64,000 bases of DNA from RH-chloro-G1 sp003670575 (GCA_947499615.1 CANMOP010000006.1:28260-92259), one strand, 5' to 3'; positions 17,578 to 28,300 are shown, counted from the stretch's first letter. A program made the numbers and translations. The notes: a model not told the origin generated them from the sequence alone.

Positions 17578-18237
17578 ATGGTAGTAGTAGGACGACTAGA
17601 AGGCAGCCGCGAGGCAATCCTCGACATCCTGCGCCGGAGCGCCGGCGCTTCCGTCGATGAGCTTTCGCGGGAGCTGCAGCTTGCCGGTGCGACGGTACGC
17701 CGCCACCTCGACGTGCTGATGCGTGACGGATACGTCGCCGTCAGCCAGGTGCGAGGTGGCCTCGGTCGCCCGCGCTACGCGTTCTCGCTCACCGAGGCCG
17801 GCGCCGAGCTCTTCCCGCATCACTATGTCCGGCTGACCCGTCGACTCGTCGACGAGATCGTCGAGTTGGCACCGGAAGAAACGACCGGGCGCTCCGGCTC
17901 GGAGTTGGCCGCGCTGATCTTCGCGAAGATGGCGGCCCGCCTTGCGCGGGAGTACGGGTCGCAGGTGGAAGGTTCCACCACCGAGGCTCGGGCCCGATCC
18001 GCAGTCGCGTTGCTGTCCGCCGATGGGTTTGACCTGGAGGTCACTTCGGACGCCACGGGTTGGCGGCTGCTCGGTCGTGGCTGCCCGGCGGTCCGCTTCG
18101 AGGCGCTTGGCGGCATCCCGTCCGGCGCGTGCGACCACGATCGCGAGCTGCTGGAGAGCGTGATCGGCGTCCCGCTCACTCCGCTGTCCCCCGCCGAGTT
18201 CCCGAAGGAATTCAGCTGCGGCTATCGGGTCGACTAG
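17578..18237 (+). CDS. SufR-like winged-helix regulator with three conserved cysteines
   Basis: A 219-residue transcription regulator. The N-terminal 70 residues form a DeoR/ArsR-like winged helix (SVDELSRELQLAGATVRRHL, then GLGRPRYAFSLTEAG). The C-terminal part is like SufR, an iron-sulfur sensing repressor, with candidate ligands C169, C185 and C214. Spacing (x15, x28) differs from the other SufR in this window (C164, C177, C204, C205), and the final CC pair is reduced to one Cys. It is divergent from the IscS-type gene and upstream of erpA, so autoregulation of this locus is likely. ATG 17578 is preferred; GTG 17575 is possible. Confidence 0.78.
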   Translation: MVVVGRLEGSREAILDILRRSAGASVDELSRELQLAGATVRRHLDVLMRDGYVAVSQVRGGLGRPRYAFSLTEAGAELFPHHYVRLTRRLVDEIVELAPEETTGRSGSELAALIFAKMAARLAREYGSQVEGSTTEARARSAVALLSADGFDLEVTSDATGWRLLGRGCPAVRFEALGGIPSGACDHDRELLESVIGVPLTPLSPAEFPKEFSCGYRVD

Positions 18238-18350
18238 CCTCCGCGTTCCCGCGCCGGTGATCGCTGGACGCGCTGCTTGCGCATCGATACGATGGTGGTG
18301 ATTTCTACAGCAGGCGGCGTGTATACGTCGCCTCGAAAGAAGAGGCTGAG

Positions 18351-18767
18351 ATGACCACGACTGCCGATCACAGCACCGACACTGCAACCAGCACGGAGGA
18401 GAGCAGCGCTGTCGCGCTGGTCGCCATCACGCCGCGGGCCGCTGCGCGCGCCAAGGAGATGCTGACGCAGAAGGGGATGCCGGACGGGTCGCTCCGCGTC
18501 TTCATCGCCGGCGGCGGTTGCTCCGGTTACCAGTACGGCATGGCGCTGGCCCGCGAGGCGGACGCCGAGGACACGGTCATCGAGACCGAGGGTGTACGCA
18601 TCGTCATCGACGCGGACTCGGCCCGCCTGATCGGCGGGGCGGAAGTCGACTACGTCGAGGACCTCATGAAGTCGGGCTTCACGATTTACAACCCGAACGC
18701 CACCTCCTCGTGTGCGTGCGGCTCATCGTTCCAGGCCGACGGCGGCACGCCGAGGGCCTGCCACTAG
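18351..18767 (+). CDS. erpA: Iron-sulfur cluster insertion protein, HesB/IscA/ErpA family
   Basis: A-type iron-sulfur carrier that passes clusters to apo-targets. The three family cysteines are present in GGGCSGYQYGM and the C-terminal SSCACGSSF. The first 20 residues are a Thr/Ser-rich extension before the conserved VALVAITPRAAARAKEML start. Total length is 138. AAGAGG precedes the ATG at 18351. It lies 113 bases after the SufR-like gene and ends in a strong terminator, so it is the last gene of the unit. IscA and ErpA cannot be separated from sequence alone. Confidence 0.88.
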   Translation: MTTTADHSTDTATSTEESSAVALVAITPRAAARAKEMLTQKGMPDGSLRVFIAGGGCSGYQYGMALAREADAEDTVIETEGVRIVIDADSARLIGGAEVDYVEDLMKSGFTIYNPNATSSCACGSSFQADGGTPRACH

Positions 18768-18791
18768 CCGTCGGCCCTTGACCTGATATCG

Positions 18792-18822
18792 AGACGGGCC
18801 CCGCCATGCGCGGGGCCTGTCT
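18792..18822 (+). terminator. Terminator after erpA
   Basis: A 13-base-pair stem (AGACGGGCCCCGC pairing with its complement, one G-U) around a 5-base loop, 24 bases after the erpA stop, followed by GCGTTT. Confidence 0.75.
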
Positions 18823-18915
18823 GCGTTTACGGGGACGGTTTACGGGCAGGTGCTCCCGCAACTGCGCGCCCATTTGTGTCACCATCGATGTACGGGAGCG
18901 AAAGGATCGAGAACC

Positions 18916-19365
18916 ATGCAGGCATGGATCGTCGTGGGTGGCGCGGAGAACTTCGAGCTGCTGCGCGAGCGGGAGTTCGACATCTGCGGGTTCAAGGCCT
19001 CGCGGCGCAAGCAGTCCGGCGAGATGCGACCGGGCGACCGGCTGGTCTACTACCTCACGAAAGTGGTGCAGTTCGGCGGGATCGTGGAGGTCACCTCGAC
19101 GATGTTCGAGGACACGTCCAACTTCGGACTGCGCTCCGAGGGGAAGCAGGGCGAGGAATACCCGTTCCGCGTGCAAACGAAGCCGGTGGTCATTCCGCCG
19201 CAGGGCCATTACGTGGAGGTCCGCGAGATCACCGACCTGCTGGAGAAGACGCGGACGCTGGGCCCGCAGCGACTGGGGCTCGCATTCCAGGGCAACCTGC
19301 ACCGCATCTCCGATGCCGACTACGCGCAGATCGAGCGGCTGTTGCAGGCCAACCTCGATGGCTAA
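18916..19365 (+). CDS. EVE domain protein
   Basis: A 149-residue single-domain EVE protein, PUA-like in fold; such domains are proposed to bind modified bases in DNA or RNA. The motifs MQAWIVVGGAENFELL, RPGDRLVYYLTKVVQFGG and LGPQRLGLAFQGNLHRIS fit the family's beta-barrel. The ATG at 18916 has AAGGAT upstream. No methyltransferase or restriction gene is adjacent, so a link to modification-dependent defence is not supported here. It follows a strong terminator and is probably transcribed separately. Confidence 0.8.
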   Translation: MQAWIVVGGAENFELLREREFDICGFKASRRKQSGEMRPGDRLVYYLTKVVQFGGIVEVTSTMFEDTSNFGLRSEGKQGEEYPFRVQTKPVVIPPQGHYVEVREITDLLEKTRTLGPQRLGLAFQGNLHRISDADYAQIERLLQANLDG

Positions 19366-19411
19366 CGGCATCCCGCTAGGCTGAATGACCGACCGCCGGT
19401 AGGCTGGAGCG

Positions 19412-21271
<1,860 letters not shown>

Positions 21272-21304
21272 CACTCAGCACGTACGCACCGAAGGAGCCG
21301 CACG

Positions 21305-21868
21305 ATGGCGAACGCATACCCGAGCCGCGAGCAGGTGGTGACGGTGCAGCAGTTCCTTGCGCACTACCTTGGCGAGGCGCTGATAGGCGACGCGGGGCTG
21401 GTGGCGGCGGTTGCGGACCTGGACAACACGCAGCTGCACTTCCGGCCGACCGAGGATGCGAACGCGATCGGCTTCGACGCCTGGCACGTGTTTCGCACGG
21501 TGGACAACATCATCCACTTCGCGTTTGAGCGGGAGCCGACCGTCTGGTTGCAGCAGGGCCTGGACGCCGCGTGGGAGTTGCCGAAGAACGCGCAGGGCAC
21601 CGGCATGACCGCGGAGGAGGCGCGCGCGCTGCGCTTCCCCTCGGCCGCCGCGCTGGCGCAGTACGGCCGCGACGTGGCGGTGGCGGTGCTCCCCCGCATT
21701 GAGGCGATGACGGACGAGTACCTGCAGGCGAAGCTGACGATCCGCCCGTTCGGCGAGATCACGCGGCTGGTGAGCATCGGCACGAACCTGGTCACGCACG
21801 CGAACCAGCACCTCGGTCAGGTGAACATCTGCCGCACGCTGCTCGGGAAGGCGAGTTTGGGGTTCTGA
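21305..21868 (+). CDS. DinB-like putative metal-dependent hydrolase or thiol transferase
   Basis: A 187-residue DinB/YfiT-like four-helix protein. Metal-site histidines are suggested by FDAWHVFRTVDNIIHF and by THANQHLGQVNICR near the C-terminus, the usual third His position. DinB-family members include thiol-dependent transferases and many of unknown function; substrate is not predictable. The ATG at 21305 follows GGAG. It starts 33 bases after the methyltransferase/MTHFR gene and is likely in the same transcript. Its end is 13 bases from a converging gene. Confidence 0.75.
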   Translation: MANAYPSREQVVTVQQFLAHYLGEALIGDAGLVAAVADLDNTQLHFRPTEDANAIGFDAWHVFRTVDNIIHFAFEREPTVWLQQGLDAAWELPKNAQGTGMTAEEARALRFPSAAALAQYGRDVAVAVLPRIEAMTDEYLQAKLTIRPFGEITRLVSIGTNLVTHANQHLGQVNICRTLLGKASLGF

Positions 21869-21881
21869 GGGGGCGGATCGA

Positions 21882-22730
21882 TCACGTTCGTGAGGCGATC
21901 AGGTACTCGTCGGCCGGCGGTTCCCACCACGTCTGCGGGCGGTTGAGTCCGGATTGACCGAGATGCCGCCAAAATCGGGTGAGTCCCGCGAGAGCACGAT
22001 CTTCCTTCATGAATGCTGGCACGGCAGACTCGCTCGCGAATCGTCGCGTGTCCCACCCCAATCGGCCGAGCGCGAGTTCGAAGTTGTCGAGGAGGAATTT
22101 CCTCGATTCCGGTTCTGCTGCCAGTACCGACCGCGTCGATCCACGCGAGAGCGCGACCGCGAGCGGGTTCCACGCCGAGAAGGCCCGGTCGAACGGGGCG
22201 GAGAACGTGACCATTTCCGTTGATTTGAGCAACCGAGGATCGCCTAGCAAAGATTCGATGGTTCCCTCGGTAAACATCGCCTTCGAGCGCTGGTGAGTCT
22301 GCGTTCCACGAGCGAAACGCAGCATTTCCGCGCTGGCGTCGATTCCGGTCAGCGATAGCTGGGCGTCGGGATAGAGCAACTGCATCGCGACGACGGTCGC
22401 TCCGGTGCCCGTCCTAATATCGACGACTTGCCCTGATCGATCGGCGGGCTTCATCTGCGACAGTGCGCCCATCAACGAGATGACGCGCTTCGGCATATAC
22501 CGAAGGGCATACATCAGCGGCAGGCCCGGGAGCGCGTAATCGGTAGGCTGGCCGCGCATCAGGCGGTTTAATTCGCGTGTCCAAGCTTCGAGATCGTCAG
22601 GAACGCCGCGCCCGCGAAGATCTTGGAGATACGACCTCGCGGCGTCCGCAACGATCCGATCCAGCCGAGCGAGAGTCGTCGCCCACCCTTCGATAGTGAG
22701 TGATGCCGTTTCAGTCGTTCCTCGTGCCAC
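21882..22730 (-). CDS. Putative class I SAM-dependent methyltransferase
   Basis: A 282-residue protein with a recognisable SAM-binding motif VVDIRTGTGATVVAMQL and motif II LTGIDASAEMLRFAR. The region before it (DYALPGLPLMYALRYMPKR) recalls the Rsm22-type ribosomal methyltransferase entry helices, but the family call is weak and the substrate unknown. GTG 22730 was chosen because GGGAG lies upstream at good spacing; the frame is open further to 22823 without support. Base composition is visibly less GC-rich than its neighbours, and it is opposite in strand to both flanking genes, hinting at a later acquisition. Confidence 0.65.
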   Translation of the reverse strand: MARGTTETASLTIEGWATTLARLDRIVADAARSYLQDLRGRGVPDDLEAWTRELNRLMRGQPTDYALPGLPLMYALRYMPKRVISLMGALSQMKPADRSGQVVDIRTGTGATVVAMQLLYPDAQLSLTGIDASAEMLRFARGTQTHQRSKAMFTEGTIESLLGDPRLLKSTEMVTFSAPFDRAFSAWNPLAVALSRGSTRSVLAAEPESRKFLLDNFELALGRLGWDTRRFASESAVPAFMKEDRALAGLTRFWRHLGQSGLNRPQTWWEPPADEYLIASRT

Positions 22731-22893
22731 GGCCTGCTCCCTGCCCTGTGCTGCATGGTTTCGCCCTGCGGCGTGGCCACAGAGTAAAATGCGGCGGATG
22801 CAGTGCGAATGCCTCGATGGCATTCGGAAGCGCGAGGCGCCCCGAGGACGGCATTGTCATCGTCGTGATCGGTGCCAGCCGGATTCCCCGCCC

Positions 22894-22921
22894 TTGACGG
22901 GCCCCCTTTATCGGGTACATA
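22894..22921 (+). promoter_or_regulatory. Predicted promoter of the radical SAM gene
   Basis: TTGACG and TACATA are separated by 16 bases; the ATG at 22930 is only eight bases after the -10, so the mRNA would have no or almost no leader. The exact -10 register is uncertain. Confidence 0.45.
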
Positions 22922-22929
22922 TAGAACGC

Positions 22930-23793
22930 ATGAGCCAACCGATGCTACTCGCGCTGCCCGAGGAGCCCACCGCGCCGGCCGGCGTGACACTCGTTGACGC
23001 GCGGACGATTCTGACGGCGGCGTCGGGGTTCATCCGTCGCTATCGCTACACGCTCAATCCGTACTCGGGGTGCCGGTTCGCGTGTGAGTACTGCTATGCG
23101 CGGGCATTCGCGCCGACGCCCGAGAAGCGTGAGACGTGGGGCGAGTGGGTCAGCGCGAAGCAGAATGCGGCGGCGTTGATCGCGAAGGCGTGCCGCGACG
23201 GCAAACTGCTGTCCGGCGACGCGGTCTACATGTCGAGTGCCACCGACCCGTACCAGCCGGCTGAGGCTCGCCTTGGGGTCACGCGGGCGATCCTCGAGGC
23301 GATGCTGGCGGCTGGGGTGCAGCCGCGGCTCACCGTGCAGACGCGCAGCCCGATCGCGGCGCGTGACATCGACTTGTTCCAGCGGTTCGAGCACATTCGC
23401 GTGAACTTCACGATCACCACCGACTCGGAGCGCGTGCGGCTGCGCTACGAGCCGAGCGCGCCCGCGATCCACGCGGGGCTCCGCGCGGCGCGTTCGCTCG
23501 TCGAGGCGGGCGTGCCGATCGGCGTCTCAATCAGCCCGATGCTGCCGATCGATGACATCGAGGGGTTCGCGGCAACGGTGGCTGGGCTCGGCGCGGCGGA
23601 GTACGTCGCGCAGTTCATGGATCCGCCCGGCCCGGCGTTCGCGGCTGGCACGCGGCCGCAGACGCTGGAGCTGGCGCGCGAGGACGGCTGGGGGCTGCGC
23701 GAGTACGCGGCGGCTCGACAGGTGATCCAGCACGCACTCAGTCCGGGCCGCCGGCTGCTCGAGGGGGCCGAGGGATTCGCGCCGGCTGTCTGA
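22930..23793 (+). CDS. Radical SAM protein, SplB/Rv2578c-like
   Basis: A 287-residue radical SAM enzyme with the cluster motif GCRFACEYCYAR (C-x3-C-x2-C) near residue 53. Following blocks fit the group annotated as Rv2578c or spore photoproduct lyase-like radical SAM proteins: VYMSSATDPYQPAE, LTVQTRSP and FTITTDSERVRLRYEP. These resemble SPL, but their substrate is not established. The last 60 residues have no extra cysteines for auxiliary clusters. The ATG at 22930 agrees with the promoter position. The upstream frame to 22696 lies in non-coding sequence and is rejected. Confidence 0.85.
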   Translation: MSQPMLLALPEEPTAPAGVTLVDARTILTAASGFIRRYRYTLNPYSGCRFACEYCYARAFAPTPEKRETWGEWVSAKQNAAALIAKACRDGKLLSGDAVYMSSATDPYQPAEARLGVTRAILEAMLAAGVQPRLTVQTRSPIAARDIDLFQRFEHIRVNFTITTDSERVRLRYEPSAPAIHAGLRAARSLVEAGVPIGVSISPMLPIDDIEGFAATVAGLGAAEYVAQFMDPPGPAFAAGTRPQTLELAREDGWGLREYAAARQVIQHALSPGRRLLEGAEGFAPAV

Positions 23794-23874
23794 TTGCCCC
23801 GCCCCGCCCCGGCCCGCTCGCTTCGGCCGACCGGTGCTAACCTCGATCGACACCATCGCGAGGGAGCACCTGCC

Positions 23875-25671
23875 ATGCCCGGACCGCATCACTTCTCGCC
23901 TCGACCGAACCGCGCGCACGAGATTCCCTGGATGGAGTGGGGCCCGGAGGTCTTTGAGCGCGCGCGCGCGGAGGAGAAGCCGGTGCTGCTCGGCATCTCC
24001 GCGGTGTGGTGCCACTGGTGCCACGTCATGGATGAGACGACGTACTCCGACCAGCGCGTGATCGACCTCGTCACCTCGCGGTTCGTGGCGGTTCGGGTGG
24101 ACAACGACACGCGGCCGGACGTGAACACGCGCTACAACATGGGCGGCTGGCCGAGCACGGTGATTCTGAACGCGGACGGCGAGGTGCTGGTCGGGCTCAC
24201 CTACATCCCGCCCGACCGCATGGCGGACCTGCTGACTCGCGTCAACGAGGCGTGGTTCACCGACCGCGAAAGCATCGACGCGCGCGTGGAGGCGATGCGG
24301 CAGCAGCGGCTGGAGCGCGAGGCCACGCCGCCCGCGATGGGCGCGCTGACCGCCGAGATTCACGACACGGTGCGTCAAGCCCTCGATGAGGCGGCGGATG
24401 CGCAGCACGGGGGGTTCGGCGACGCGCCGAAGTTCCCGCAGGTGGACGCGCTGCGGCTGCTCGCGCGCCACGCGCTGCGCGGCGACAACGCGGCGCTGGT
24501 GCACCTCCGCCACACGCTGCAGGAGATGGCGGGCGGCGGCACGTATGACCATGTGGAGGGCGGCTTTTTCCGCTACTCGACGACGCGCGACTGGTCGGTG
24601 CCGCACTTCGAGAAGATGTCGGAGGATCACGGCGGGCTGCTGCAGGTGCTCGCCGACCTCGCGCGCGTCTCGGACGAGGAGCGTGCGATTGCCGCGCCGA
24701 TCGTCGAGACGACGATCGCATACCTCGACCGCACGTTGTCCAGCATCGAGGGTGGCTTCGCCGGGTCGCAGGACGCGGACGAGTCGTACTTCGCGCTGGA
24801 CGCTGCGGGGCGTGACGGCGTGGATGCGCCGTACGTCGACCCGCGCATGTACACCTCGTGGACGGCGGGCCTGGCGCGCGGCTACTTCGCGTGCGGCATC
24901 GTCTTCGAGCGCCACGAGTGGATCGAGCGCGGGCGTCGCGCGGTGGACTTCCTGTGGGGCCACATGCGCGCGGGCGAGGCGGGCATGTACCGCTATTGGG
25001 ACGGCCAGCCGCACGCGCACGGCATGCTGGTCGACCAGGCGGCGACGGCGCTGGCGCTGCTCGACGCGTACGAGGCGCTGGGTGAGCCCGCATACCTCGA
25101 CAACGCGCAGCGGCTCGCGCGCATCATCGAGTCGCGGTGGCGCGATGCTGGGCGCGGCTTCTGGGACACCGCCGATGACCACGACCACACGGGGATGCTG
25201 GCGGTGCGCTCCAAGTCGCTGGCCGAGAACTCGGATGTCGCCGAGGCGTTCCTGCGCCTCGGTCGGTTGAACCACGACGAGCGCTATCTGCACGTCGCCG
25301 AGGAGGCGCTGGCCGAGTTCGGCGAGTCGTATCGCGGCTACGGGACGCTGGCGGCGCGGTACGCGATCGTCGTCGCGCGCTACCTCTCGGCGGAGCCCGA
25401 GGTGCAGGTGATGGGTGGCGTCGAGGACAGCCAGGCCGCCCGCCGCGCCGATGCGCTGCGGCTGCGCGCGCTACGCCTGCCGCTGGCGGAGCGCACCGTG
25501 CAGCTGCTGCTCCCCGGCCGCGACGACGCGCTGATCGCGCAGCTCGCGCTCCCCTCGGACCGCGAGGGGGTGGCGTACGTGTGCGTCGGCACGGTGTGCT
25601 CGGAGCCGGTGGAGTCGGCGGAAGAGCTGTACGGCGCGATCACCTCGGCGCTTGCGGCGCCGACGTTCTGA
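23875..25671 (+). CDS. Thioredoxin-domain protein of the YyaL/SPATA20 (DUF255) family
   Basis: A 598-residue protein. The first 150 residues are a DUF255 thioredoxin-like domain with the unusual redox motif WCHWCHVM at about residue 45. The rest is an alpha/alpha-barrel like glycoside hydrolase or N-acylglucosamine epimerase folds (GGFGDAPKFPQ, YDHVEGGFFRYS, FEKMSEDHGG). This matches YyaL of Bacillus and human SPATA20, whose function is unsettled. Length is a little shorter than the 650-700 common in the family. ATG 23875 has GAGGGAG upstream. Confidence 0.9.
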   Translation: MPGPHHFSPRPNRAHEIPWMEWGPEVFERARAEEKPVLLGISAVWCHWCHVMDETTYSDQRVIDLVTSRFVAVRVDNDTRPDVNTRYNMGGWPSTVILNADGEVLVGLTYIPPDRMADLLTRVNEAWFTDRESIDARVEAMRQQRLEREATPPAMGALTAEIHDTVRQALDEAADAQHGGFGDAPKFPQVDALRLLARHALRGDNAALVHLRHTLQEMAGGGTYDHVEGGFFRYSTTRDWSVPHFEKMSEDHGGLLQVLADLARVSDEERAIAAPIVETTIAYLDRTLSSIEGGFAGSQDADESYFALDAAGRDGVDAPYVDPRMYTSWTAGLARGYFACGIVFERHEWIERGRRAVDFLWGHMRAGEAGMYRYWDGQPHAHGMLVDQAATALALLDAYEALGEPAYLDNAQRLARIIESRWRDAGRGFWDTADDHDHTGMLAVRSKSLAENSDVAEAFLRLGRLNHDERYLHVAEEALAEFGESYRGYGTLAARYAIVVARYLSAEPEVQVMGGVEDSQAARRADALRLRALRLPLAERTVQLLLPGRDDALIAQLALPSDREGVAYVCVGTVCSEPVESAEELYGAITSALAAPTF

Positions 25672-25687
25672 GGGGGGCGGGGGGGCA

Positions 25688-26257
25688 GTGGTGATCGAGA
25701 TCGTGCGGGAAGGCCCGGAGGTGCTCGACCGTTACGCGGAGGTCTCCATCGCGTTCCAGGTGGATCGCCGATTCGTCGTTACATGGGGTGCTGACGGAAT
25801 ATCCGGCATCTCGCTCACCGAAGAAGCCGAGCCCACTCCGTATTCGTACGACTACGATGCGTTCGAGCAGCCGACCGAGTGGAGGCGCTGGGACCAGCAG
25901 CAGTGGGGGTTCTTCGCCGCCTATGACGCAGGTGTCCGCATCGGCGGCGCCGTCGTCGCGAGGGCGACACCTGGCGTGTACATGTTGGAGGGCCGGCCCG
26001 ACCTCGCGTGCCTCTGGGACATCCGCGTATCGCCCGAGCGACGTGGCGCGGGGATTGGCGGGCGCTTGTTTGCGGCTGCTACCGCGTGGGCGCAAGCCTC
26101 GGGCGCGTCGATGCTGAAGATCGAGACGCAGAACATCAACGTGAACGCGTGTCGGTTCTACGTGAAGCAGGGTTGCCGACTCGAGGGTGTCCACCCCGCC
26201 GTGTACATGTACCACCCCGAGCAGGTGCAGTTGTTGTGGTACAAGCGGCTGGGCTGA
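25688..26257 (+). CDS. GNAT acetyltransferase, streptothricin acetyltransferase-like
   Basis: A GNAT N-acetyltransferase of about 189 residues. The acetyl-CoA loop is in LWDIRVSPERRGAGIGGRLF, and the flanking blocks YSYDYDAFEQPTEWR, LKIETQNINVNACRFYV and KQGCRLEGVHPAVY match the order in streptothricin acetyltransferases (SatA/Sat). The substrate is unproven; many chromosomal homologues are not resistance genes. Two adjacent GTG codons (25688, 25691) follow a G-rich ribosome site. It starts 16 bases after the YyaL-like gene and converges on a DinB gene. Confidence 0.8.
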   Translation: MVIEIVREGPEVLDRYAEVSIAFQVDRRFVVTWGADGISGISLTEEAEPTPYSYDYDAFEQPTEWRRWDQQQWGFFAAYDAGVRIGGAVVARATPGVYMLEGRPDLACLWDIRVSPERRGAGIGGRLFAAATAWAQASGASMLKIETQNINVNACRFYVKQGCRLEGVHPAVYMYHPEQVQLLWYKRLG

Positions 26258-26267
26258 CGCCCGCCGC

Positions 26268-26792
26268 CTACTTCGGACGGCGCCAGGCGCCGACGCCCGC
26301 GACCTCGATGGCTTCCGTGAGGGTGCGGAGGGCGAGCAGCACTTCCATGTCGCGGTCGCTCATCTCGCGGAGGTAGGCGGCGAGGGTGACGGTGCCGCGG
26401 TAGGGGTGCTGGCCGGTGTGGTCCGCACCGCCTTCGTCCGCGTACTCGAGTGCCCAGAGCACGTTCTGGCGTAGCTCGTAGAAGTCGTACATCAGGTGAT
26501 CCATGGAGCTGCCCGCGTAGTCGCGCTCCTCGACGACGAGGTGGGCACGACGCTCGGGGACGGGAGCGCCGTCGCGCTCCACCATCGCCTCCACGGCGGG
26601 GGCGTCCTCGCGCTCGGACTCCAGCAGGAAGGCCACCGTCTGCAGGCCGGACCACTCGCCGGGGGCGGGCTGCCAGCGCTCCGCGCGCAGGTCGAACTCC
26701 TCGACGATGCGCGCGATCTGCTGCGGCAACTCGCGCAGTGCCTTGCGGACGAAGCGCAGGCTGGGCGTGGGGCGCTGGGTGCGAGAGGTCAT
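26268..26792 (-). CDS. DinB superfamily protein
   Basis: A 174-residue DinB/YfiT-like helical protein. Typical features are WQPAPGEWSGLQTVAFLLESERED (N-terminal helix end) and the C-terminal HPYRGTVTLAAYLREMSDRDMEVLL. Metal-site histidines are partly replaced, so enzymatic activity is uncertain. The start is the ATG at 26792; the frame further upstream is repeat sequence. It is not closely similar to the DinB protein at 21.3 kb. Its upstream region is the 26.84-27.39 kb repeat array, so no promoter was identified. Confidence 0.72.
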   Translation of the reverse strand: MTSRTQRPTPSLRFVRKALRELPQQIARIVEEFDLRAERWQPAPGEWSGLQTVAFLLESEREDAPAVEAMVERDGAPVPERRAHLVVEERDYAGSSMDHLMYDFYELRQNVLWALEYADEGGADHTGQHPYRGTVTLAAYLREMSDRDMEVLLALRTLTEAIEVAGVGAWRRPK

Positions 26793-26837
26793 GGCGCGAT
26801 CCTCGGCGTCCCGCGAGGGGCTGTCAACGGCGGGGGG

Positions 26838-27385
26838 AGCCCTCACCCCCGGCCCCTCTCCCCGCGACGGGGCGAGGGGGGCAGAGGTGGGCAAGAGGTG
26901 GGGCTTGCGCTCCGTGCCGTGTGTCGTGGGGGAGGGGCGGTCCCCCACGCGGGGTGGGGTTTGCGCGTTGAGTCCACCGGTCCTGAGACCCCCACCCCAG
27001 CCCTCCCCCGTAAAGGGGGAGGGGGCCTACACCGGAGGGAAGTGTGGCAGAGGCTCTTGCTCCCCTCGCCCCGTTCACGGGGAGAGGGGTTGGGGGTGAG
27101 GGCTGGCCTAGTCCTACGGGCCCTGAGACCCCCACCCCAACCCTCCCCCGTAGAGGGGGAGGGGGCCAGCATCCGAAGGGGGTCGACCGACTCTTGCTCC
27201 CCTTGCCCCGCGTGCGGGGAGAGGGGTTGGGGGTGACGGCTGGCCTAGTCTTACGGGCCCAGAGACCCCCACCCCCACCCCCCCCGTAGAGAGGGGGAGG
27301 GGGCCAGCATCCGAAGGGGGTCGACCGACTCTTGCTCCCCTCGCCCCGCGTGCGGGGAGAGGGGTTGGGGGTGAGGGCTCCGACA
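26838..27385. repeat. Tandem array of the dispersed GC-rich palindromic repeat
   Basis: About 550 bases between two genes. A first partial element at 26838-26880 is followed by three tandem units starting at the GAGACC words at 26985, 27125 and 27262 (periods about 140 and 137; the third is cut near 27385). Each unit holds a CCCTCCCCC-GTAGA-GGGGGAGGG hairpin, a middle part (the last two share CCAGCATCCGAAGGGGGTCG) and a second hairpin, CCCCGCGTGCGGGG. No protein-coding signal is seen in the array. Confidence 0.88.
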
Positions 27386-28300
27386 CTCCCGCGGCCGGCG
27401 AGTAAGAGGCGGCTGGCCGCCTTCGCGTTGACCGGGGGGCTGTGTGTCCATACGATCCTGCAACTCGTGAGCCCAGATTCCCTCCCGTATACCGTCCTCA
27501 TCCTCCTGGTGGAGCTCGCCGTCGGCTCGCTGGCGACGGTGACGCTGTTCGACGCCCGACGCATGGTCACCATGGGGTACGTGCAGATGGGCGCGCTGAT
27601 CGTCGTCTGCTCCGCGCTGCTCGCGCTCTGGACGGTGTCCGGGCGCGTGCCGACCGCCGAGGTGGATGGCTACCTGCTGGATGTGGCGTGGATTGGGCCG
27701 CTGAAGGTGTTGTTGCTGGTGTTCTCGGCGGTCTCGGGAGTGCACACCGCGGCGGCGTTCGCGGACCAGCGGCGGGTGACGATGATGCTCGGCGTCGCGG
27801 GGAGCGTGCTGGGTCTCGTGCTCGTCGGGTTGCTAGCTGGGCTCGTGGGAGCCTCGGCGTGGTCGTACGTCGGAGTGCTGGCCAGCATGCTGGGCGCGGC
27901 GCTCGCGCTCGGCGGATCGCTCATGGCGATGTCGTGGGGGCACTGGTACCTCACCAACTCCGGGTTGCCGAAGGAGCCGTTGGAGCAGATGTCGCTGCTG
28001 CTCTGCGTGGCGCTCCTGCTGCAGGTGGTATTCATGGTGCTCGGCATCGCGTTCCCGCCTCGCGAGGTGCCGCTGGGCGAGGCGGGATTTGGCGTGGCGC
28101 TGGTGGCGAACCCGGCGTTCTGGCTGCGAGTGGGCGTTGGGGTGCTGTTCCCGTTCGCGCTGGCGGTGCTCTCCTGGCGAGCGGCCAACATCCGCGGCAT
28201 GATGACGGCGACCGGCCTGCTCTACATCGCGACCGGCTGCATCCTCGCCGGCGAGGTGTTGGCGCGGGGGCTGCTGTTCGCTACCGGCGCGGTGGTCTGA
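27371..28300 (+). CDS. Polytopic membrane protein of unknown function
   Basis: About 309 residues with roughly eight hydrophobic helices spread over the whole length, for example LPYTVLILLVELAVGSLATV and MLGVAGSVLGLVLVGLLAGL. No family is recognised with confidence. A loop WGHWYLTNSGLPKEPLEQM between helices is the most distinctive polar segment, with possible metal or haem ligands (His, Trp), but this is not proof of function. The GTG at 27371 lies in the last bases of the repeat array, whose GGGG-rich tail supplies the only ribosome-site-like sequence. It may be cotranscribed with the sigma factor 160 bases downstream. Confidence 0.7.
   Translation: MRAPTLPRPASKRRLAAFALTGGLCVHTILQLVSPDSLPYTVLILLVELAVGSLATVTLFDARRMVTMGYVQMGALIVVCSALLALWTVSGRVPTAEVDGYLLDVAWIGPLKVLLLVFSAVSGVHTAAAFADQRRVTMMLGVAGSVLGLVLVGLLAGLVGASAWSYVGVLASMLGAALALGGSLMAMSWGHWYLTNSGLPKEPLEQMSLLLCVALLLQVVFMVLGIAFPPREVPLGEAGFGVALVANPAFWLRVGVGVLFPFALAVLSWRAANIRGMMTATGLLYIATGCILAGEVLARGLLFATGAVV

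Noticed and set aside
18916..19365. EVE-domain gene as part of a modification-dependent defence system
   Set aside because: No nuclease, methyltransferase or defence gene is adjacent; it stands alone after a terminator.
23527..25293. 588-codon open frame opposite the YyaL-like gene
   Set aside because: Antisense shadow of a well-supported gene.
25688..26257. Antibiotic resistance gene call for the Sat-like acetyltransferase
   Set aside because: Chromosomal GNAT with only family-level similarity and no mobile context; resistance activity is not supported by sequence alone.
26838..27385. Possible CRISPR array because of regular repeats
   Set aside because: Units are about 140 bases, palindromic, recur elsewhere singly, and have no unique spacers or cas genes.
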